Assembly (NCBI GenBank): GCA_949752795.1
Contig: OX457061.1
Span: 43,990,338 to 44,054,337, forward strand
Source: Hyperoodon ampullatus
Taxonomy: Eukaryota > Chordata > Mammalia > Artiodactyla > Ziphiidae
Length of the DNA: 64,000 bases
Direction: 5' to 3'
Shown here: positions 45,357 through 57,088 of the stretch, one piece after another
Layout: every line of letters begins with the position of its first letter
Numbering within the stretch: position 1 is the first letter of the stretch
The notes under the pieces: model-generated
Seen by the model: the letters and a program-made list of their open reading frames with translations, nothing else
The model's database searches: none
Told to the model about the DNA's origin: nothing
Made by a program: the position numbers and the translations under genes

Positions 45357-45891
45357 AACTCTATTTTTAAATATAAGGGATTCATTGTATCATTAACTTG
45401 TTGAGCAAAGACTTACTTTGAATCAAATTTTCAGTGCTCAGAAACATCTGTCATTACTTTAAATGCATGAACAGAATGCTCACTAATGGATTGAAACAAC
45501 CATATTACAGAAATATATGCCACATATTTGCCATCTACATTTTCTCAGAAGGGTTAAGGATTATTTGAACTGTTAAATTTTTGCATACCTCTACGACACC
45601 CCAACCCATTTCTCTCATTACTTAATCAAGGTGTTAAGCATGACTGTCACAACTGTTCTCCATTAAACCAGAAATATGATATTATTTGATATTTATCTTA
45701 TATTTATAACTTGAATTTTACCACCTAAATATAATGTTCACATGTTGATCCCTACATTAAAATATTTTTTGTTAGGAATTTGTTTGTTAACCAACGTTTT
45801 AACATGGAAAGTTCCATTAGCCGTATGAATTTTGGCATGTTTCAGAGAGATCAGTAAATAAAATATTACATGAAAAAAAAAAGAGGACAAA

Positions 45892-46479
45892 TCGACTACA
45901 TGCCCCAGAGCAAGCAAGCAAGTAGCAAACTAAACCATAAAATTAACATAAAAGTCAATGAGTACTTACTGTGTGTGGCACCAGACAGATCACACAGCCC
46001 CGCTAAGTAGGTAAAGAAAGCTATGTTCCCATGTAATAGGGTATGAGGCCTCAAGAAAGTAAGGCTGGATTTGAACCCAGGTATGACCATGGAACCCAAG
46101 ATTTTTATCATAATGCAGCACCAATTCATATAGATAATTTACCAATATTCCAAGAAGCAGTCATCTAAGATTTATGTTGTCACTGCCTGTGATCTCTTTA
46201 TATTGCGTTTTGGAATTTTAAGTTATTATTTGAGGCTGTTGTTCTAGTCTAGTTCCATTCCATGTTCAGAGAAATGGATACAGAAAGGTTAGATCACTTG
46301 AAGAAGCTCAGAAAAGCAACAGAAACTGGAGATGTATTACCAACACCTTCTCTCAGACATTTAAGGCTTAGAATATTAAAACATAAGGTAACCTTCTTAA
46401 AGAAATAGAGAAAGTAGTTCCGTGCTAGTCCTGTACCACTTGTAGAGACACAGTTCTATCTGTTATTTTAAGTTTGAGA
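45892..46479. other. No gene; antisense MIR at about 45960-46110
   Basis: 'agcaccccgctaagtaggta'-like sequence, 'aagtaaggctggatttgaac', 'ccaggtatgaccatggaacc' fits reverse-complement MIR. The rest is unassigned. Confidence 0.5.
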
Positions 46480-46620
46480 GCCCTTTTTCCATTCATTCAA
46501 AAACAGTCATTGAGCACTTCTATGCCTGCACTGTGCTGAGCACATAGTATTCAGCAGAGAACAGAGGACAAAGTATCTGCCTTCTCAGCTTAGAGTCCAG
46601 GGGGTAAAATACAGATTTAC
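46480..46620 (-). mobile_element. L2 3' end (antisense)
   Basis: 'ccattcattcaaaaacagtc', 'attgagcacttctatgcctg', 'cactgtgctgagcacatagt' fits the reverse-complement L2 terminus. Confidence 0.65.
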
Positions 46621-46724
46621 ACAGTCCAAATGATATCACATTCCCAGTTTTGTTGCTGGCCTTGGGACTTTGACATCCACGGCAAAATTTAAGTCATGCC
46701 TTGGTCTCAGAATGCACCACATTG

Positions 46725-47390
46725 ATGGCTTCTGTTACTGAATTAAACACAAGGCCTCCGTCTTGGGGTAGCCAAACCAAAGCCCCCTTGGCTCAGTCAG
46801 GGAGTTCTTTCCCACCTGGGCTCATGCTGCCAATAATGAAACTGAGTTTGGTGCAAGCCAGACAGACTTTTATTCTATAGCCAGATAATGGAGAAGGGGA
46901 ACTCATGCTCTAAAGGCACCTTCTCCCCGGAGGGAGGGAGTAAGGGAATTCCAAGGGTTAGGAGGCAGACAGGTCATCAGGCTCTAGGAAAGGGTGGAGA
47001 TGTCCAAGGGCAGCTGGGGCATGTGCAGTCTTCCACACTCCTTTGCACACGGCACGAATTGTGCCTTGCAGAGTACAAATCCCGCCTTCCAGCGGAGATC
47101 TTAGCACGGTAATGGAGCAAAGGTAACTCTTGATACCTCCAGGTTTCATCTGTGCAGGCACCTTCCTGTGGTCAAGTCAGAGCCCGCTCTGGGGGGTTGA
47201 CCACTGCATATCTCTCAAAGCATGTATCTCTCACAGGACAGCTGCAAAGCATCTCTGCCAAACACCAGGTACTTTTGAAACAAACACAGAGATAGATCAG
47301 GCAAGTGTCCTTCAGCTCTCAGGAGATGGTATAGAAACACAGAGATAAATCAAGGCAAGAAAAGTGGTGACCCTTAGTCTACTTTGTCCA
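46725..47390 (-). other. Possible LTR-like segment (antisense), unconfirmed
   Basis: On the minus strand an AATAAA (complement of tttatt at about 46870) is followed by 'gtctgtctggcttgcaccaa' and other sequence resembling an LTR R-U5 region. No convincing TATA box, termini or duplication were found, so this is only a suspicion. Confidence 0.25.
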
Positions 47391-48395
47391 CTATCTGGTT
47401 TTACTGTGGGCCTTTGTGGCAACCTGTTGATAAAACACAACTAGCCTGCATGGCTAAAAACCAGTTTCTACGCCTGGGGCCTGGGCTGCATAGCATGGAT
47501 GACACTTCCAGGAAGTTTGCATTAAAGGTTACAAAGATGTGAAAATAGATACACACACATATACATATGTAGAAAATTAAATAAACAACTTTTATCACCA
47601 ATCTAATCTGTGCTGGCAGTATAAAGCCTTCCACCCAAGGTATATTATCCCCCTAGAACTCGCCATGGAATGCCAAGCCCTAGAACGAATTAAAGAACTT
47701 CACAGTGACTTCCCGGGATCCTTGTCAACATCACTTTGCCAGCTGGGAAATGCCCATCTTTCATTAACCTATATGCTCCACGTCCAACCAAAGGTTAGGA
47801 TCAAAGTCTACTTTGGTGAAGGTTTCCGTTCTTGCCCCAGGTCTCAAAGCCCAGCTGTGCCCCCTCAGCAAGGTCAGTCACCCAGTCAGAACACACGGGG
47901 TCAGAGCAGCTTCTATAAGGAAGGTGGAAAGAAAGGCCCCCCTGGCACAGTGATGCTGAGTCTCAGCAGAGAAACCGCGGCCGAGAAATGGAAGCCACAT
48001 TGTTCAATCAGGGCCACAATGGGAGGGAGAGACCAAGTGAGTGGAGCAGGCACAGTTAGAAGAAGAAAGAATGTCAAACTCATCATGGAGACATGACCTG
48101 CCCACAAATGCAGGCGTGCCCATTCGCGTTATTTAAAGGGCACAGTTGACTTAGAACCAGTCTACGGGGTCAGAAGGCCACCGTGCTGGCATGAGAAGTG
48201 ACCACCAGAACCTAAATAGAGTTTAAAAGTCGCCACAAGCCTTTCTGGAATCTTCAACACCTCTGTCATTTCTACTCTTGTCTAGAGTCCAAATCAGGCT
48301 TTCTTAATTGAAAGGGAATTCAATCTGTAGATACATTACTATGACTTTAGACATTCCCAAGGCCAAAGGGTCTTGGCCCAAGGGCCAAACTCTAT
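47391..48395. other. No gene; unassigned sequence
   Basis: The open frame at 47665-48096 (143 aa) has no recognisable domain and no splice or transcription context. Not called. Confidence 0.45.
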
Positions 48396-48546
48396 GAGTA
48401 CAATATGGCCTGCAGTTGGACAGTCTGAGTTCAGATTCCATCTCATCTACTTCTGGTCGTGCAACCTGAGTCAAGTAATCTTCTCTTTGCCTTAGTTTCC
48501 TCATCTATAAAAAGGCATCCTGGTACCCACCTCACAGGACTCTTAG
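48396..48546 (+). mobile_element. MIR
   Basis: 'ttggacagtctgagttcaga', 'gcaacctgagtcaagtaatc', 'tttgccttagtttcctcatc', 'tacccacctcacaggactct' follow the sense MIR order. Confidence 0.8.
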
Positions 48547-48936
48547 GATCAGATTTCTTTTTTTCTTTTTTTTTTTTTGGCTGTGAGGGGTCTTTGTTGC
48601 TGCATGCGGGCTTTCTCTAGTTGCATCGAGCAGGGGCTACTCTTCGTTGTGGTGCGCAGGCTTCTCATTGTGGTGGCTTCTCTTGTTGTGGAGCATGGGC
48701 TCTAGGCTCGCGGGCTTTAGTAGTTGCAGCACTCGGGCCCTAGAGCACATGGGCTTTAGTAGTTGTGGCACGTGGGCTTCAGTAGTTGTGGCACGTGGAC
48801 TCAGTAGCTGCAGCGCACGGACTCTAGGGTGGGCGGGCTCAGTAGCTGTGGCACACAGGCTTAGTTGCTCCACAGCATGTGGGATTTTCCCACGGATTCT
48901 TAACCACTGCACCACCAGGGAAGTCCGGGATCAAAT
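48547..48936 (-). mobile_element. CHR-type SINE lacking its B-box region (antisense)
   Basis: The body is at about 48556-48927. Compared with neighbours, about 38 bp between 'gtgggattttccca' and 'cggattcttaaccac' is missing. That removes the segment ('ggctcgaacccgtgtcccct' in other copies) containing the tRNA B box. Near-duplication ggatcagat / ggatcaaat. Confidence 0.9.
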
Positions 48937-49577
48937 ACCGATACAAAACGTTGTAAAGGGTTTCAGGATGTGTCTTGTACCTACTAAATATTATGTAAGT
49001 CTAGGTGCACATAAAAGCAAAAACCAAAAGTAATAAGGGAGAAGTTTGTTTCCTGCAGGTAAGTCAGGAGGTGGTAGCACAGCTCAAGGTTTTCAGGGGC
49101 TCAAACCCCCCGCCCCCCGGTTCACCATTTTGACATCACCAGGATGGGGCCCGTGTGTTCATGTCCCAGCTGGAACCATCCACACACCAGGCAGCAGGAC
49201 AGAGGAGAAGACAGAAGGGACAAAGAGGACCTGCCAGCCATCTCTTAAGGAGCGACCCCAAGCTGTCCCACTCAGGGCTCCACTTCTATTTACATTTCGT
49301 TGGCCAGAACCTAGTTAAAAGGGAAGCCTAGAATCATAGCCTTCATTCTGGGTGGCAATGTGTTCAGCTAAAATTCTATAGAAGGGGACCCCGTCCACAA
49401 ATAGATGGCGGGGGAGGGTGATTTCAGTTTTCAGAACTTCTATTTTCTAGAAGTTATATGGTTTAGAAACTGAATGAAAGAAAGAAATTAATTAAAAAGG
49501 TCTCTGTCCACCTGTACCCCCTGGAACAGCCACTGTAGATCTATAGTTGCTCGAACAGCATGGAAATGCAAGATCAG
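48937..49577. other. No gene; unassigned sequence
   Basis: A C-rich tract at 49107-49120. The open frame at 49046-49318 has no domain I recognise. Confidence 0.45.
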
Positions 49578-49948
49578 AAAGACAGGTAGGGGGCTTCCCT
49601 GGTGGTGCAGTGGTTAAGAATCTGCCTGCCAGTGCAGGGGACACGGGTTCAAGCCCTGGTCTGGGAAGATCCCACATGCCGCCGAACAACTAAGCCCGTG
49701 CGCCACAACTACTGAGCCTGTGCTCTAGAGCCCACGAGCCACAACTATGGAAACCCATGCACTTAGAGCCCCTGCTCCACGACAAGAGAAGCCACCACAA
49801 TGAGAAGCCCGTGCACCGCAACGAAGAGTAGCCCCCACTCGCCGCAACCAGAGAAAGCCCACACCCAGTAATGAAGACCCAACACAGCCAGAAATAAATA
49901 CATAAATAAATAAATTTATTTAAAAAAAAAAAAAAAAGACAGGTAGGG
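49578..49948 (+). mobile_element. Full-length-type CHR SINE (sense)
   Basis: The body is 49592-49934, head 'gggcttccctggtggtgcag', 'gacccaacacagcc' before an AAATA tail and poly(A). A perfect 14-bp duplication aaagacaggtaggg lies at 49578-49591 and 49935-49948. Confidence 0.96.
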
Positions 49949-50058
49949 AAAAAAAACAGGCACTGTGTACTCCCGGCTCAAGGATCTGCCTCCAGAGGGA
50001 GCCCAGTCCAAGATCATCTCCTTAGGACACTCAGCCACTAACACTAAGTAGAGGAATT

Positions 50059-50827
50059 AAAAGTGGTGTGCTATTGCTGGTGGGAATGTGAATTGGTACA
50101 GCCACTATGGAGAACAGTATGGAGGTTCCTTAAAAAACTACAAATAGAACTACCATACGACCCAGCAATCCCACTACTAGGCATATACCCTAAGAAAACC
50201 ATAATTCAAAAAGAGACATGTACTAAAATGTTCATTGCAGCTCTATTCACAATAGCCCAGAGATGGAAACAACCTAAGTGTCCATCATCGGTTGAATGGA
50301 TAAAGAAGATGTGGCACATATATACAATGGAATATTACTCAGCCATAAAAAGAAACGAAATTGAGCTATTTGTAATGAGGTGGATAGACCTAGAGTCTGT
50401 CATACAGAGTGAAGTAAGTCAGAAAGAGAAAGACAAATACCGTATGCTAACACATATATATGGAATTTAAGAAAATGTCATGAAGAACCTAGGGGTAAAA
50501 CAGGAATAAAGACACAGACCTACTTGAGAATGGACTTGGGGATATGGGGAGGGGGAAGGGTAAGCTGTGACAAAGCGAGAGGGAGGCATGAACATATATA
50601 CAGTACCAAACATAAGGTAGGTAGATAGTGGGAAGCAGCCGCATAGCACAGGGAGATCAGCTTGGTGCTTTGTGACCGCCTGGAGGGGTGGAATAGGGAG
50701 GGTGGGAGGGAGGGAGACGCAAGAGGGAAGGGATATGGGAACAGATGTATATGTATAACTGATTCACTTTGTTATAAAGCAGAAACTAATAAAAAATAAA
50801 AATAAAATTTAAAAAGTGGTGTGCTAT
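50059..50827 (+). mobile_element. Young 5'-truncated L1 3' end
   Basis: 50075-50811 starts inside the ORF2 Cys segment, keeps that C-terminal frame open to its natural stop (50468-50470), then the 3' UTR with G-runs (50684-50715) and an A-rich tail. The peptide differs from the intact L1 at 11 positions over about 132 residues by eye. A perfect 16-bp duplication aaaagtggtgtgctat lies at 50059-50074 and 50812-50827. Confidence 0.96.
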
Positions 50828-51156
50828 AAATTGCTTAGAAATACTCATACACGACACCCACAATGTTGTTACCCATTCAGTGGACAGGTGTGACCTCAGA
50901 ATACAGTCATGGTTATAGGAGTCCAGTGTACTAAGGCATCTATTAATCTGAATTGCTAAATAGATGGAAAGAAACAATGGGCTAAGAAGTAATTATGGGC
51001 CACCTGTTATATAGCTCCCACGACTCCAGTTTAAAAAGAAGCAGAGATATAGGTGTTTTAAGGGTCATTTTTCAGGCACCAATTAACACCCCAAAACACC
51101 CCAATTTTTTCTATTGGAAATCCTCAGCTGGGAGATATTGTTCTTCTGAAAACACT
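50828..51156. other. No gene; unassigned sequence
   Basis: No recognised element or exon. Confidence 0.45.
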
Positions 51157-51501
51157 AAAAAGCCCAAGCATGGGGGCTTCCCTGGTGGCACAGTGGTTAA
51201 GAACCCGCCTGCCAATGCAAGGGACAAGGGTTCGAGCCCTGGTCCGGGAAGATCCCACAGGCTGCAGAGCAACTAAGCCCGCGTGCCACAACTACTAAGC
51301 CTGTGCTCTAGAGCCCCCGAGCCACAACTACTGAGCCCGTGAGCCGCAACTACTGAAGTCCGCGCGCCTAGAGCCAGTGCTCCGCAACAAGAGAAGCCAC
51401 CACAATGAGAAACCCGCGCACCGCAACGAAGACCCAACGCAGCCAAAAATAAAAATAAATAAAATAAATAAATAAAAAAAAAAAAGGCAAGTCATGTAAT
51501 C
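51157..51501 (+). mobile_element. Full-length-type CHR SINE (sense)
   Basis: The body is 51174-51485, 'gggcttccctggtggcacag' to 'gacccaacgcagcc' and an AAATA/A tail. Flanks 'aaaagcccaagcatg' and 'aaaaggcaagtcatg' look like a decayed duplication. Confidence 0.93.
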
Positions 51502-51880
51502 TAGCAGGGGTAAAACAATCCCATTAATGTTACAAATACTTCCAGAGGTGCTCTTGTTGCCGCTTATGCCCATCCCCACGCCAACCCTCCCCCCTTCCTC
51601 TTTCATTAATCTTAAAAAGGACAGCTCCACCCTCTTGTTCCACAAGGAAGTCTCAGATTCTGCCACCAGGTGGCAGGAATAATCAGCACCAAGAAGCTGA
51701 AGTTCTTGGAACCAGAAAATGTCAGGATTCTGGAAGGGACCATGAGAACACCAAGTCGAAAGTATGTTGTCTAGATGGGTGGACAGAGGGGTAGGAAGAT
51801 ATGACCTGTCCAGGGTCACATGTGTAATTAGGGACCTAAAGGACCAAGCCCCCTCCGTTATCTGTGTCCTGTTTTTCCAC
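51486..51880. other. No gene; unassigned sequence
   Basis: The antisense open frame here extends from the SINE and is not supported. Confidence 0.45.
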
Positions 51881-52036
51881 CAACTCTTGCTGGGTTTTAT
51901 TTTTAATTTTTTATTAAGCAAATTTTCAGCACCCATGAAAATAGGAATAGTAAAAGGAGTCCCTAAGTGCCCATCAGCCAGCTTCAGCAATTAGCAACAC
52001 TTTGTCATCTTTCCACACTATATGTATTGTCCCCCA
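51881..52036. mobile_element. Possible old LINE fragment
   Basis: 'gggttttatttttaattttt', 'gcaccatgaaaataggaat'-like and 'attagcaacactttgtcatc' resemble old L1 3' sequence. Weak. Continues briefly after the SINE. Confidence 0.35.
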
Positions 52037-52412
52037 CATACCGCTATATTTTTTGGGGGTTTTTTTTTAAATTTATTTATTTACTTATTTATTTTTGGCT
52101 GCATTGGGTCTTCATTGCTGCTCACGGGCTTTCTCTAGTTGCGGCGAGCGGGGGCTACTCTTCGTTTCCATGCACGGGCTTCTCATTGCGGTGGCTTCTC
52201 TTGTTGTGGAGCACGGGCTCTAGGTGCATGGGCTTCAGTAGTTGTGGCTCGTGGGCTCTAGAGCGCAGGCTCAGTAGTTGTGGCGCACGGGCTTAGCTGC
52301 TCCGTGGGAGGTGGGATCTTCCCTGGACAAGGGCTTGAACCCGTACCCCCTGCATTGGTAGGCAGATTCTTAACCACTGCGCCACCAGGGAAACCCCATA
52401 CCACTATATTTT
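52037..52412 (-). mobile_element. Full-length-type CHR SINE (antisense)
   Basis: The body is 52053-52396, about 344 bp. Duplication cataccgctatatttt / cataccactatatttt (16 bp, one mismatch). Confidence 0.95.
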
Positions 52413-53956
52413 GATACCAAGTATCCAGAGGTACTACACTGCACTAGGTAATGCACCGTTAAAGTCACCTTGGTTCACTAATTCAACAAACAATCGTTAG
52501 TATCTGTTATGTGCAAGGAACTGGGCTAAAGTAAGGTATGAGCACTTGTAACACAATCAAGCAGTTTGGCCACAAAACTTTTATGCATAAATCATATGTG
52601 TGCAGGAAGTTAGACTTTATTCACGTTTATACACTCTTGTGTTTCAGTAAATGGAACATGTTATACAAGTTGGAATTGCATTTTTTCCCTAGATCTGTGG
52701 GGCCAGCCAGAGATCTAAATTTAAAATCAAACTCATACACTTGTTCCTTTTTCAGAGACATGGTCACAGCCGACAGGGCTAGCAGGGAACATGTCCTGAA
52801 AAGATACAGGCACCTACCTGACACTGTTTATCTATCTGTTGCCTTACTTGGAATGAAGCACCATATAAAATGTCTAGTTGGGCTGAGATGGGAGAAAGAC
52901 TGGACCCACCCAAAATAGGTAAAAGATAAATGAACCAGGTATTTGTCACATTTGGAAAAAGCGGTAGGGGGTCAGGATACCCGTCCAAGAGCAAACCCTA
53001 CTCAGTTTGTTAAAGTAAAATCAAAAAAAGTAAAAATAAAATTGGTCTCACAAAAGAAGCCATTTTTTTCTTCTGCTCATTACTACCAGAGAATGCTTTC
53101 AACTGAAAAAACACATTTTAACATCTCATAGATCCAACGTCTAAGAATAAAATTATCTGGCCCATGGTTTACTATATTTTGTTTTGTTTTATAATTTGAA
53201 AGTCTGTGTGATGTGTTGGAAAGGAGGTTGGAAACCAACATGCTTATCTCAGCTCTGCTGATTAGAAAGTTACATGGCCTAGACCCAGCAACTTTGTTCC
53301 TTTCTGTCTTTCTCAAGTTGGACCACAACAATCTTATCTATCATAACAACACAAACCAAAATCATCCATGTTTCAAATATAAACAATGACCTTCAGTACA
53401 ACACATGCATTTCTCAGGTCATCACGGGACTGGCTGAACCACGCTTTATCTTTAAATCTTGTCATATAAGGAACTGCTAATATTTTATAATTTTGCAGGA
53501 TAGCAGAGAGAATCTGGCAAGCTCAGGGCAGGAGAACTTAGTCTGGGCTTGGAGAAAGTCATGTAGTTCTGTTTGGCTGGGTGTTCCTTCATGGTGCCTG
53601 CAAGGGGAGCAGAGTGAGATAAATGAGCAGGATCGTGCAGCCCTGAACCACGCCAAGGAGTGTGCAACTGACTCCGCAGGCCAGGAGACTTACTTTATTA
53701 TGGAGGAAGAGTAACGAAGAAGGAATATAGACAGATCTGGAGGAAAGAAAGATCAGAAGCAGAAAACTGATCAAGAACATGTTTAATCAAAGAAGTGAAA
53801 TAATGCAAAACATTTAGGCATTTGTTAGTCTTGTACTTAAAGCATTCATATCTTTAAGGAAAAAAATATAAGTGAAATATGTGATCCAAATTTTCAACTA
53901 AAACTTATTTTTAGTATCAGCCACCATATGTACTGTAAGATCATATTAGAAAACGG
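52413..53956. other. No gene; unassigned intronic sequence
   Basis: A weak sense MIR-like match at 53200-53290. The open frames at 52538-52918 and 53493-53714 show no conserved domain and no fit to SLC28A3. Confidence 0.45.
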
Positions 53957-54094
53957 AAAGATTTAGGGATTTCCCTGGTGGTCTAGTGGTTAGGACTCCA
54001 TGTTTCTGTTGCAAGGGGCACAGGTTAAATCCCTGGTCAGAGAACTAAGATCTCACAAGCCACGCAGCCAAATAAAAGAAAACAAAAGGATTTA
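53957..54094 (+). mobile_element. Short CHR-type SINE (sense)
   Basis: The body is 53966-54084, head 'gggatttccctggtggtcta', tail 'ccaaataaaagaaaac'. Near-duplication aaagattta / aaaggattta. Confidence 0.9.
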
Positions 54095-54345
54095 CATTTC
54101 TAGATTGAGATCATTTTCTTCTTCCTTATGTGGCTTCTACGGACAGTAAATTGTCAAAATTTTTAAAAATCATCTGTGTTTCTTTATGTGCCAAGCTTCC
54201 CTGGTTCTTTCTTTAATCAGCTGACTCATCTAAACACCTCATCTTTGCCATCCCATCCCTCAAAAGTCTTTGGGTATCATTCATTGAAAGGACATTTGTT
54301 TTGTGGCTCTGAAATGTTATTTTTGCGATCTGTATTTTTTCCTAG

Positions 54346-54444
54346 TATGATGATGACTGCTTTGAAAACCAGAACACATCAGGAAGTGACAACTCACTAA
54401 GGAGTAGAGTTGTGCAAAACAGAGAGCAAGAAAATGGCAAACAG
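54346..54444 (+). CDS. SLC28A3: SLC28A3 second coding exon
   Basis: 99 bp, phase 0 at both ends, between ttttttcctag| and CAG|gtacgg. It encodes YDDDCFENQNTSGSDNSLRS then RVVQNREQENGKQ. This is part of the long, poorly conserved N-terminal cytosolic tail of CNT3. Length and the NTSG...RS motif agree position by position with the human exon, which fixes the acceptor. The residues are acidic and polar, with no membrane segment. It lies 27.6 kb after the previous coding exon, across the intron that holds most of the repeats described here. Confidence 0.9.
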
Positions 54445-54999
54445 GTACGGCTAGAAAGCAGTGAGTGAATCTATCACCATGTTAACTACTGTGCAACAGC
54501 TATGGGGACAGAAAGCAGGGCACTCAGCTGGTACTCAGAGGAATGAGTTAAATGGTAATTTGAGTGTGTAAGGCAGAGTCATGAGGAAAACACACATGCC
54601 CAAACAAAGATTTTGTGTTTATACAACTGTGCTCAGAGTTCTCTGATGGGGAGAGTACCCAGGCTTGCTCTGACACTTCACTATTACTATTACTATTAGA
54701 TTCCAAACTCCATCCCAAGGCTGAAAGTACTGGCTTCAGCAGATAACATCTCAATTTTAAAGTAAATGAGGCAGAAAAGAGTGACGTTCTAAGACATGGT
54801 TCTAAAACTGTGTGCATCACACCCTACGGTTCCTCAGCGACATCTAAGTGTACACAGCAAGCCGAGGTGCTCTGTGACAATGCCACCTCTTATTTCTTTT
54901 ATATATTGAATTCTGGGTAAGATCTCACTTTTTTTGTTTGTTTGCCTGAAAATATCTTTATTATGTGTTCCCTTTTGATGGATATTTTCACTGAGTATA

Positions 55000-55072
55000 G
55001 ATTTATTTTTAATTTTAAAAAATTTTAATGAAGTAGAGTTGGTGTACAATATTACATAAGTTACAGGTGTAA
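55000..55072 (-). mobile_element. L1 3'-end fragment (antisense)
   Basis: 'aattttaatgaagtagagtt', 'ggtgtacaatattacataag', 'ttacaggtgta' resembles the reverse complement of an artiodactyl-type L1 3' end. Confidence 0.5.
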
Positions 55073-55469
55073 GGATCTCATTTGAAGACAGCCTTCTGCT
55101 AAAAAGGGAGCAAATTGCCCATCTATATCACCCTTAAAAAAGTAATTTTGGGTGCTTTCTGGGGGGAGTTTGCTCATGATAAAAGAATAACTTATTTGAA
55201 GTAGAAAATTTGAAATATTATTGCAGCAAAATTTGGAAGACAATAAATGACCTAATGACCTGTAGTTCCAGCAAAAAAAAAAAAAATCAGTGCCTAACAT
55301 ATTAGAATATAGCTCACTTTAATACAAGTACATATACATCAATAGGCACGTGTCACATATATTAGGATCATGCTTTCATATTATTGGGTCATTGTCTATT
55401 TCATTTAATATATTTTAAAAAGTGTTCATATCACTAAGTAGTCTTCAACCAAAAAAAGAGAAAACAATA

Positions 55470-56103
55470 CTTCTTTTCACACAAAAACCTGCACATGGGT
55501 GCTTATAGCAGCTTGATTCATAATTGCCAAAACCTGGAAGCAACCAAGATGTCCTTCAATAGGTGAATGGATAAATAAACTTTGGTCCATCCAGGCAATG
55601 AAATATTATTCAGCACTAAAAACAAAGGAGCTATCAAGACATGAAAAGACATGGGGGAGCATTACATGTGTATTACTAAGTCACAGAAGCAATCTGAAAA
55701 GGCTGCATACCGTATGGTCCCAGCTATATGACATTCTGGAAAAGGTAAACTGTGGAGACAGTAAAAAGATCACTGGCTGCCAAGATGGGAGGGAGGGGTG
55801 AATAGGCACAGAGGAGTTTTAGGGCAGTGAAAACACTCTGTATGATACTATGACAGTTGATACATGTTATTAAATACTTGTCCAAATCCACAGAATATAG
55901 GACACCAAGAGTGAGCCCTAATGTAAACTACAGACTTTGTCGGTTCATCATTTGTAACAAATGTACCACTCTGGTGAGGAAGTCAATAATGGGGAAGGCT
56001 GCATGGGGTTGGGGGCGGGCGGAGAAGTATGGGAAATCTCTGTACCTTCCTCTCAATTTTGCTATGAACCTAAATAAAACTGCTCTTAAAAGTCTTTTTT
56101 TTT
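55470..56103 (+). mobile_element. Old L1 3' end
   Basis: 'cctgcacatgggtgcttata', 'ttgccaaaacctggaagcaa', 'gaatggataaataaactttg', 'aaatattattcagcactaaa' then the 3' UTR to 'aacctaaataaaactgctct'. An old L1M-type 3' end of about 630 bp. Confidence 0.75.
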
Positions 56104-57088
56104 AATTGTTTCACCAAAAAAAAGTCAAAAACAAAAAATTAGGTATTATTGTAAACAGAAATATGAAGACTGAGGAGTAGCTACTAGATTTGGCAACAAT
56201 GGTCCTTAGGTGACCTTGGCAGGTGACCTTAGCAGAAGCCATTTCAGTGGACGTCTGGTCACAGTGGCTTGAAAAGTGAGCAGGATGTGAAGGAACGTCA
56301 CCAAAAGTAAGGGCAATTCTTTCAAGTGGTTCGGCTGTGAAGGGAAGGAGGGAGGGTAGATGTCCTGTGGTTGTAGTGTCAAGAAGGTTTTGATGTTGTT
56401 TTGTTTTGTTTTAAAGATGAGAAAGGGTTAAAAACCAAAAAAGAAAACAATAGGAATGCTAGACATTCCATATAGTAGGCAACTTGGGACAATTTCACTC
56501 TAAGAAAATAATAATTATGATCATTTAAATCAAAAATTTACCAAACTTTGACTATTGGCCAAGCTTGGTGTTAGGTGGGAAAAAATGAGAAAGGCTTCTC
56601 TGTACTCCTGACCTTTGCAGCTACAGCTTGGACTCCGCTGGTCTCTATTACAATCATCCCATCACCTTCCTTGTACCTGAGGCCCAGCCCACAATAGGAA
56701 GGCAGCCTAAGTCAGGAGTACAATGGGAGTTTGGTATCAAAGGACTATATGATCTTTGAGGATCCTTTCAGCTCAGAGACATGCTAATAACTAATTTCTT
56801 TTTTGGGGCGGGTGGGGGGTGTGTTAAAGTAAAGAGAATTGAAGGTCTCATGGGATCTGACAAAAAGCTAGAGCTGAGATTTGGCATTATACCTCTTAGA
56901 GCGTGTTCAAAACTGTTCCACATCTGCCAGCTTCCTCCCAGCCTTCCCTTGCCTTTGCTTACAATACCTGGACCAGTTTGAGACATTATTGCAAAATGAT
57001 GAGACGCAGGAAATCCTCTCCACCATCACAAGAATAGGATGGGTCATGGATATTTCAAAGCTAAACAGTACCTAGAAAGATTGTCCAT
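56104..57088. other. No gene; unassigned intronic sequence
   Basis: No recognised element. The overlapping short frames on both strands at 56768-57075 have no family match. Confidence 0.45.

Larger units (their letters stand above)
43693..45880 (+). pseudogene. SRP9P: SRP9 processed pseudogene (interrupted retrocopy)
   Basis: A retrotransposed copy of the mRNA for SRP9, the 9-kDa signal recognition particle subunit that, with SRP14, binds the Alu domain of 7SL RNA. After about 120 bp of GC-rich 5' UTR, the ATG at 43812 opens [20 protein letters not shown] and [17 protein letters not shown] 2-bp deletion near 43940 then creates a stop (TGA 43941-43943). The downstream coding part continues in another frame ('gaccaagctcaagatgtaaa') and has a further 1-bp shift near 44045. 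The long 3' UTR ends with AATAAA (45857-45862) and a poly(A). No introns. Flanked by the 11-bp duplication aagaggacaaa (43682-43692, 45881-45891). A SINE and a truncated L1 (44655-45356) have inserted into the 3' UTR. Confidence 0.93.

Noticed and set aside
47665..48096. 143-aa plus-strand ORF
   Set aside because: No domain, no codon or splice evidence, and it does not fit SLC28A3.
50063..50470. 135-aa ORF as a separate gene
   Set aside because: It is the in-frame C terminus of L1 ORF2 in a 5'-truncated insertion.
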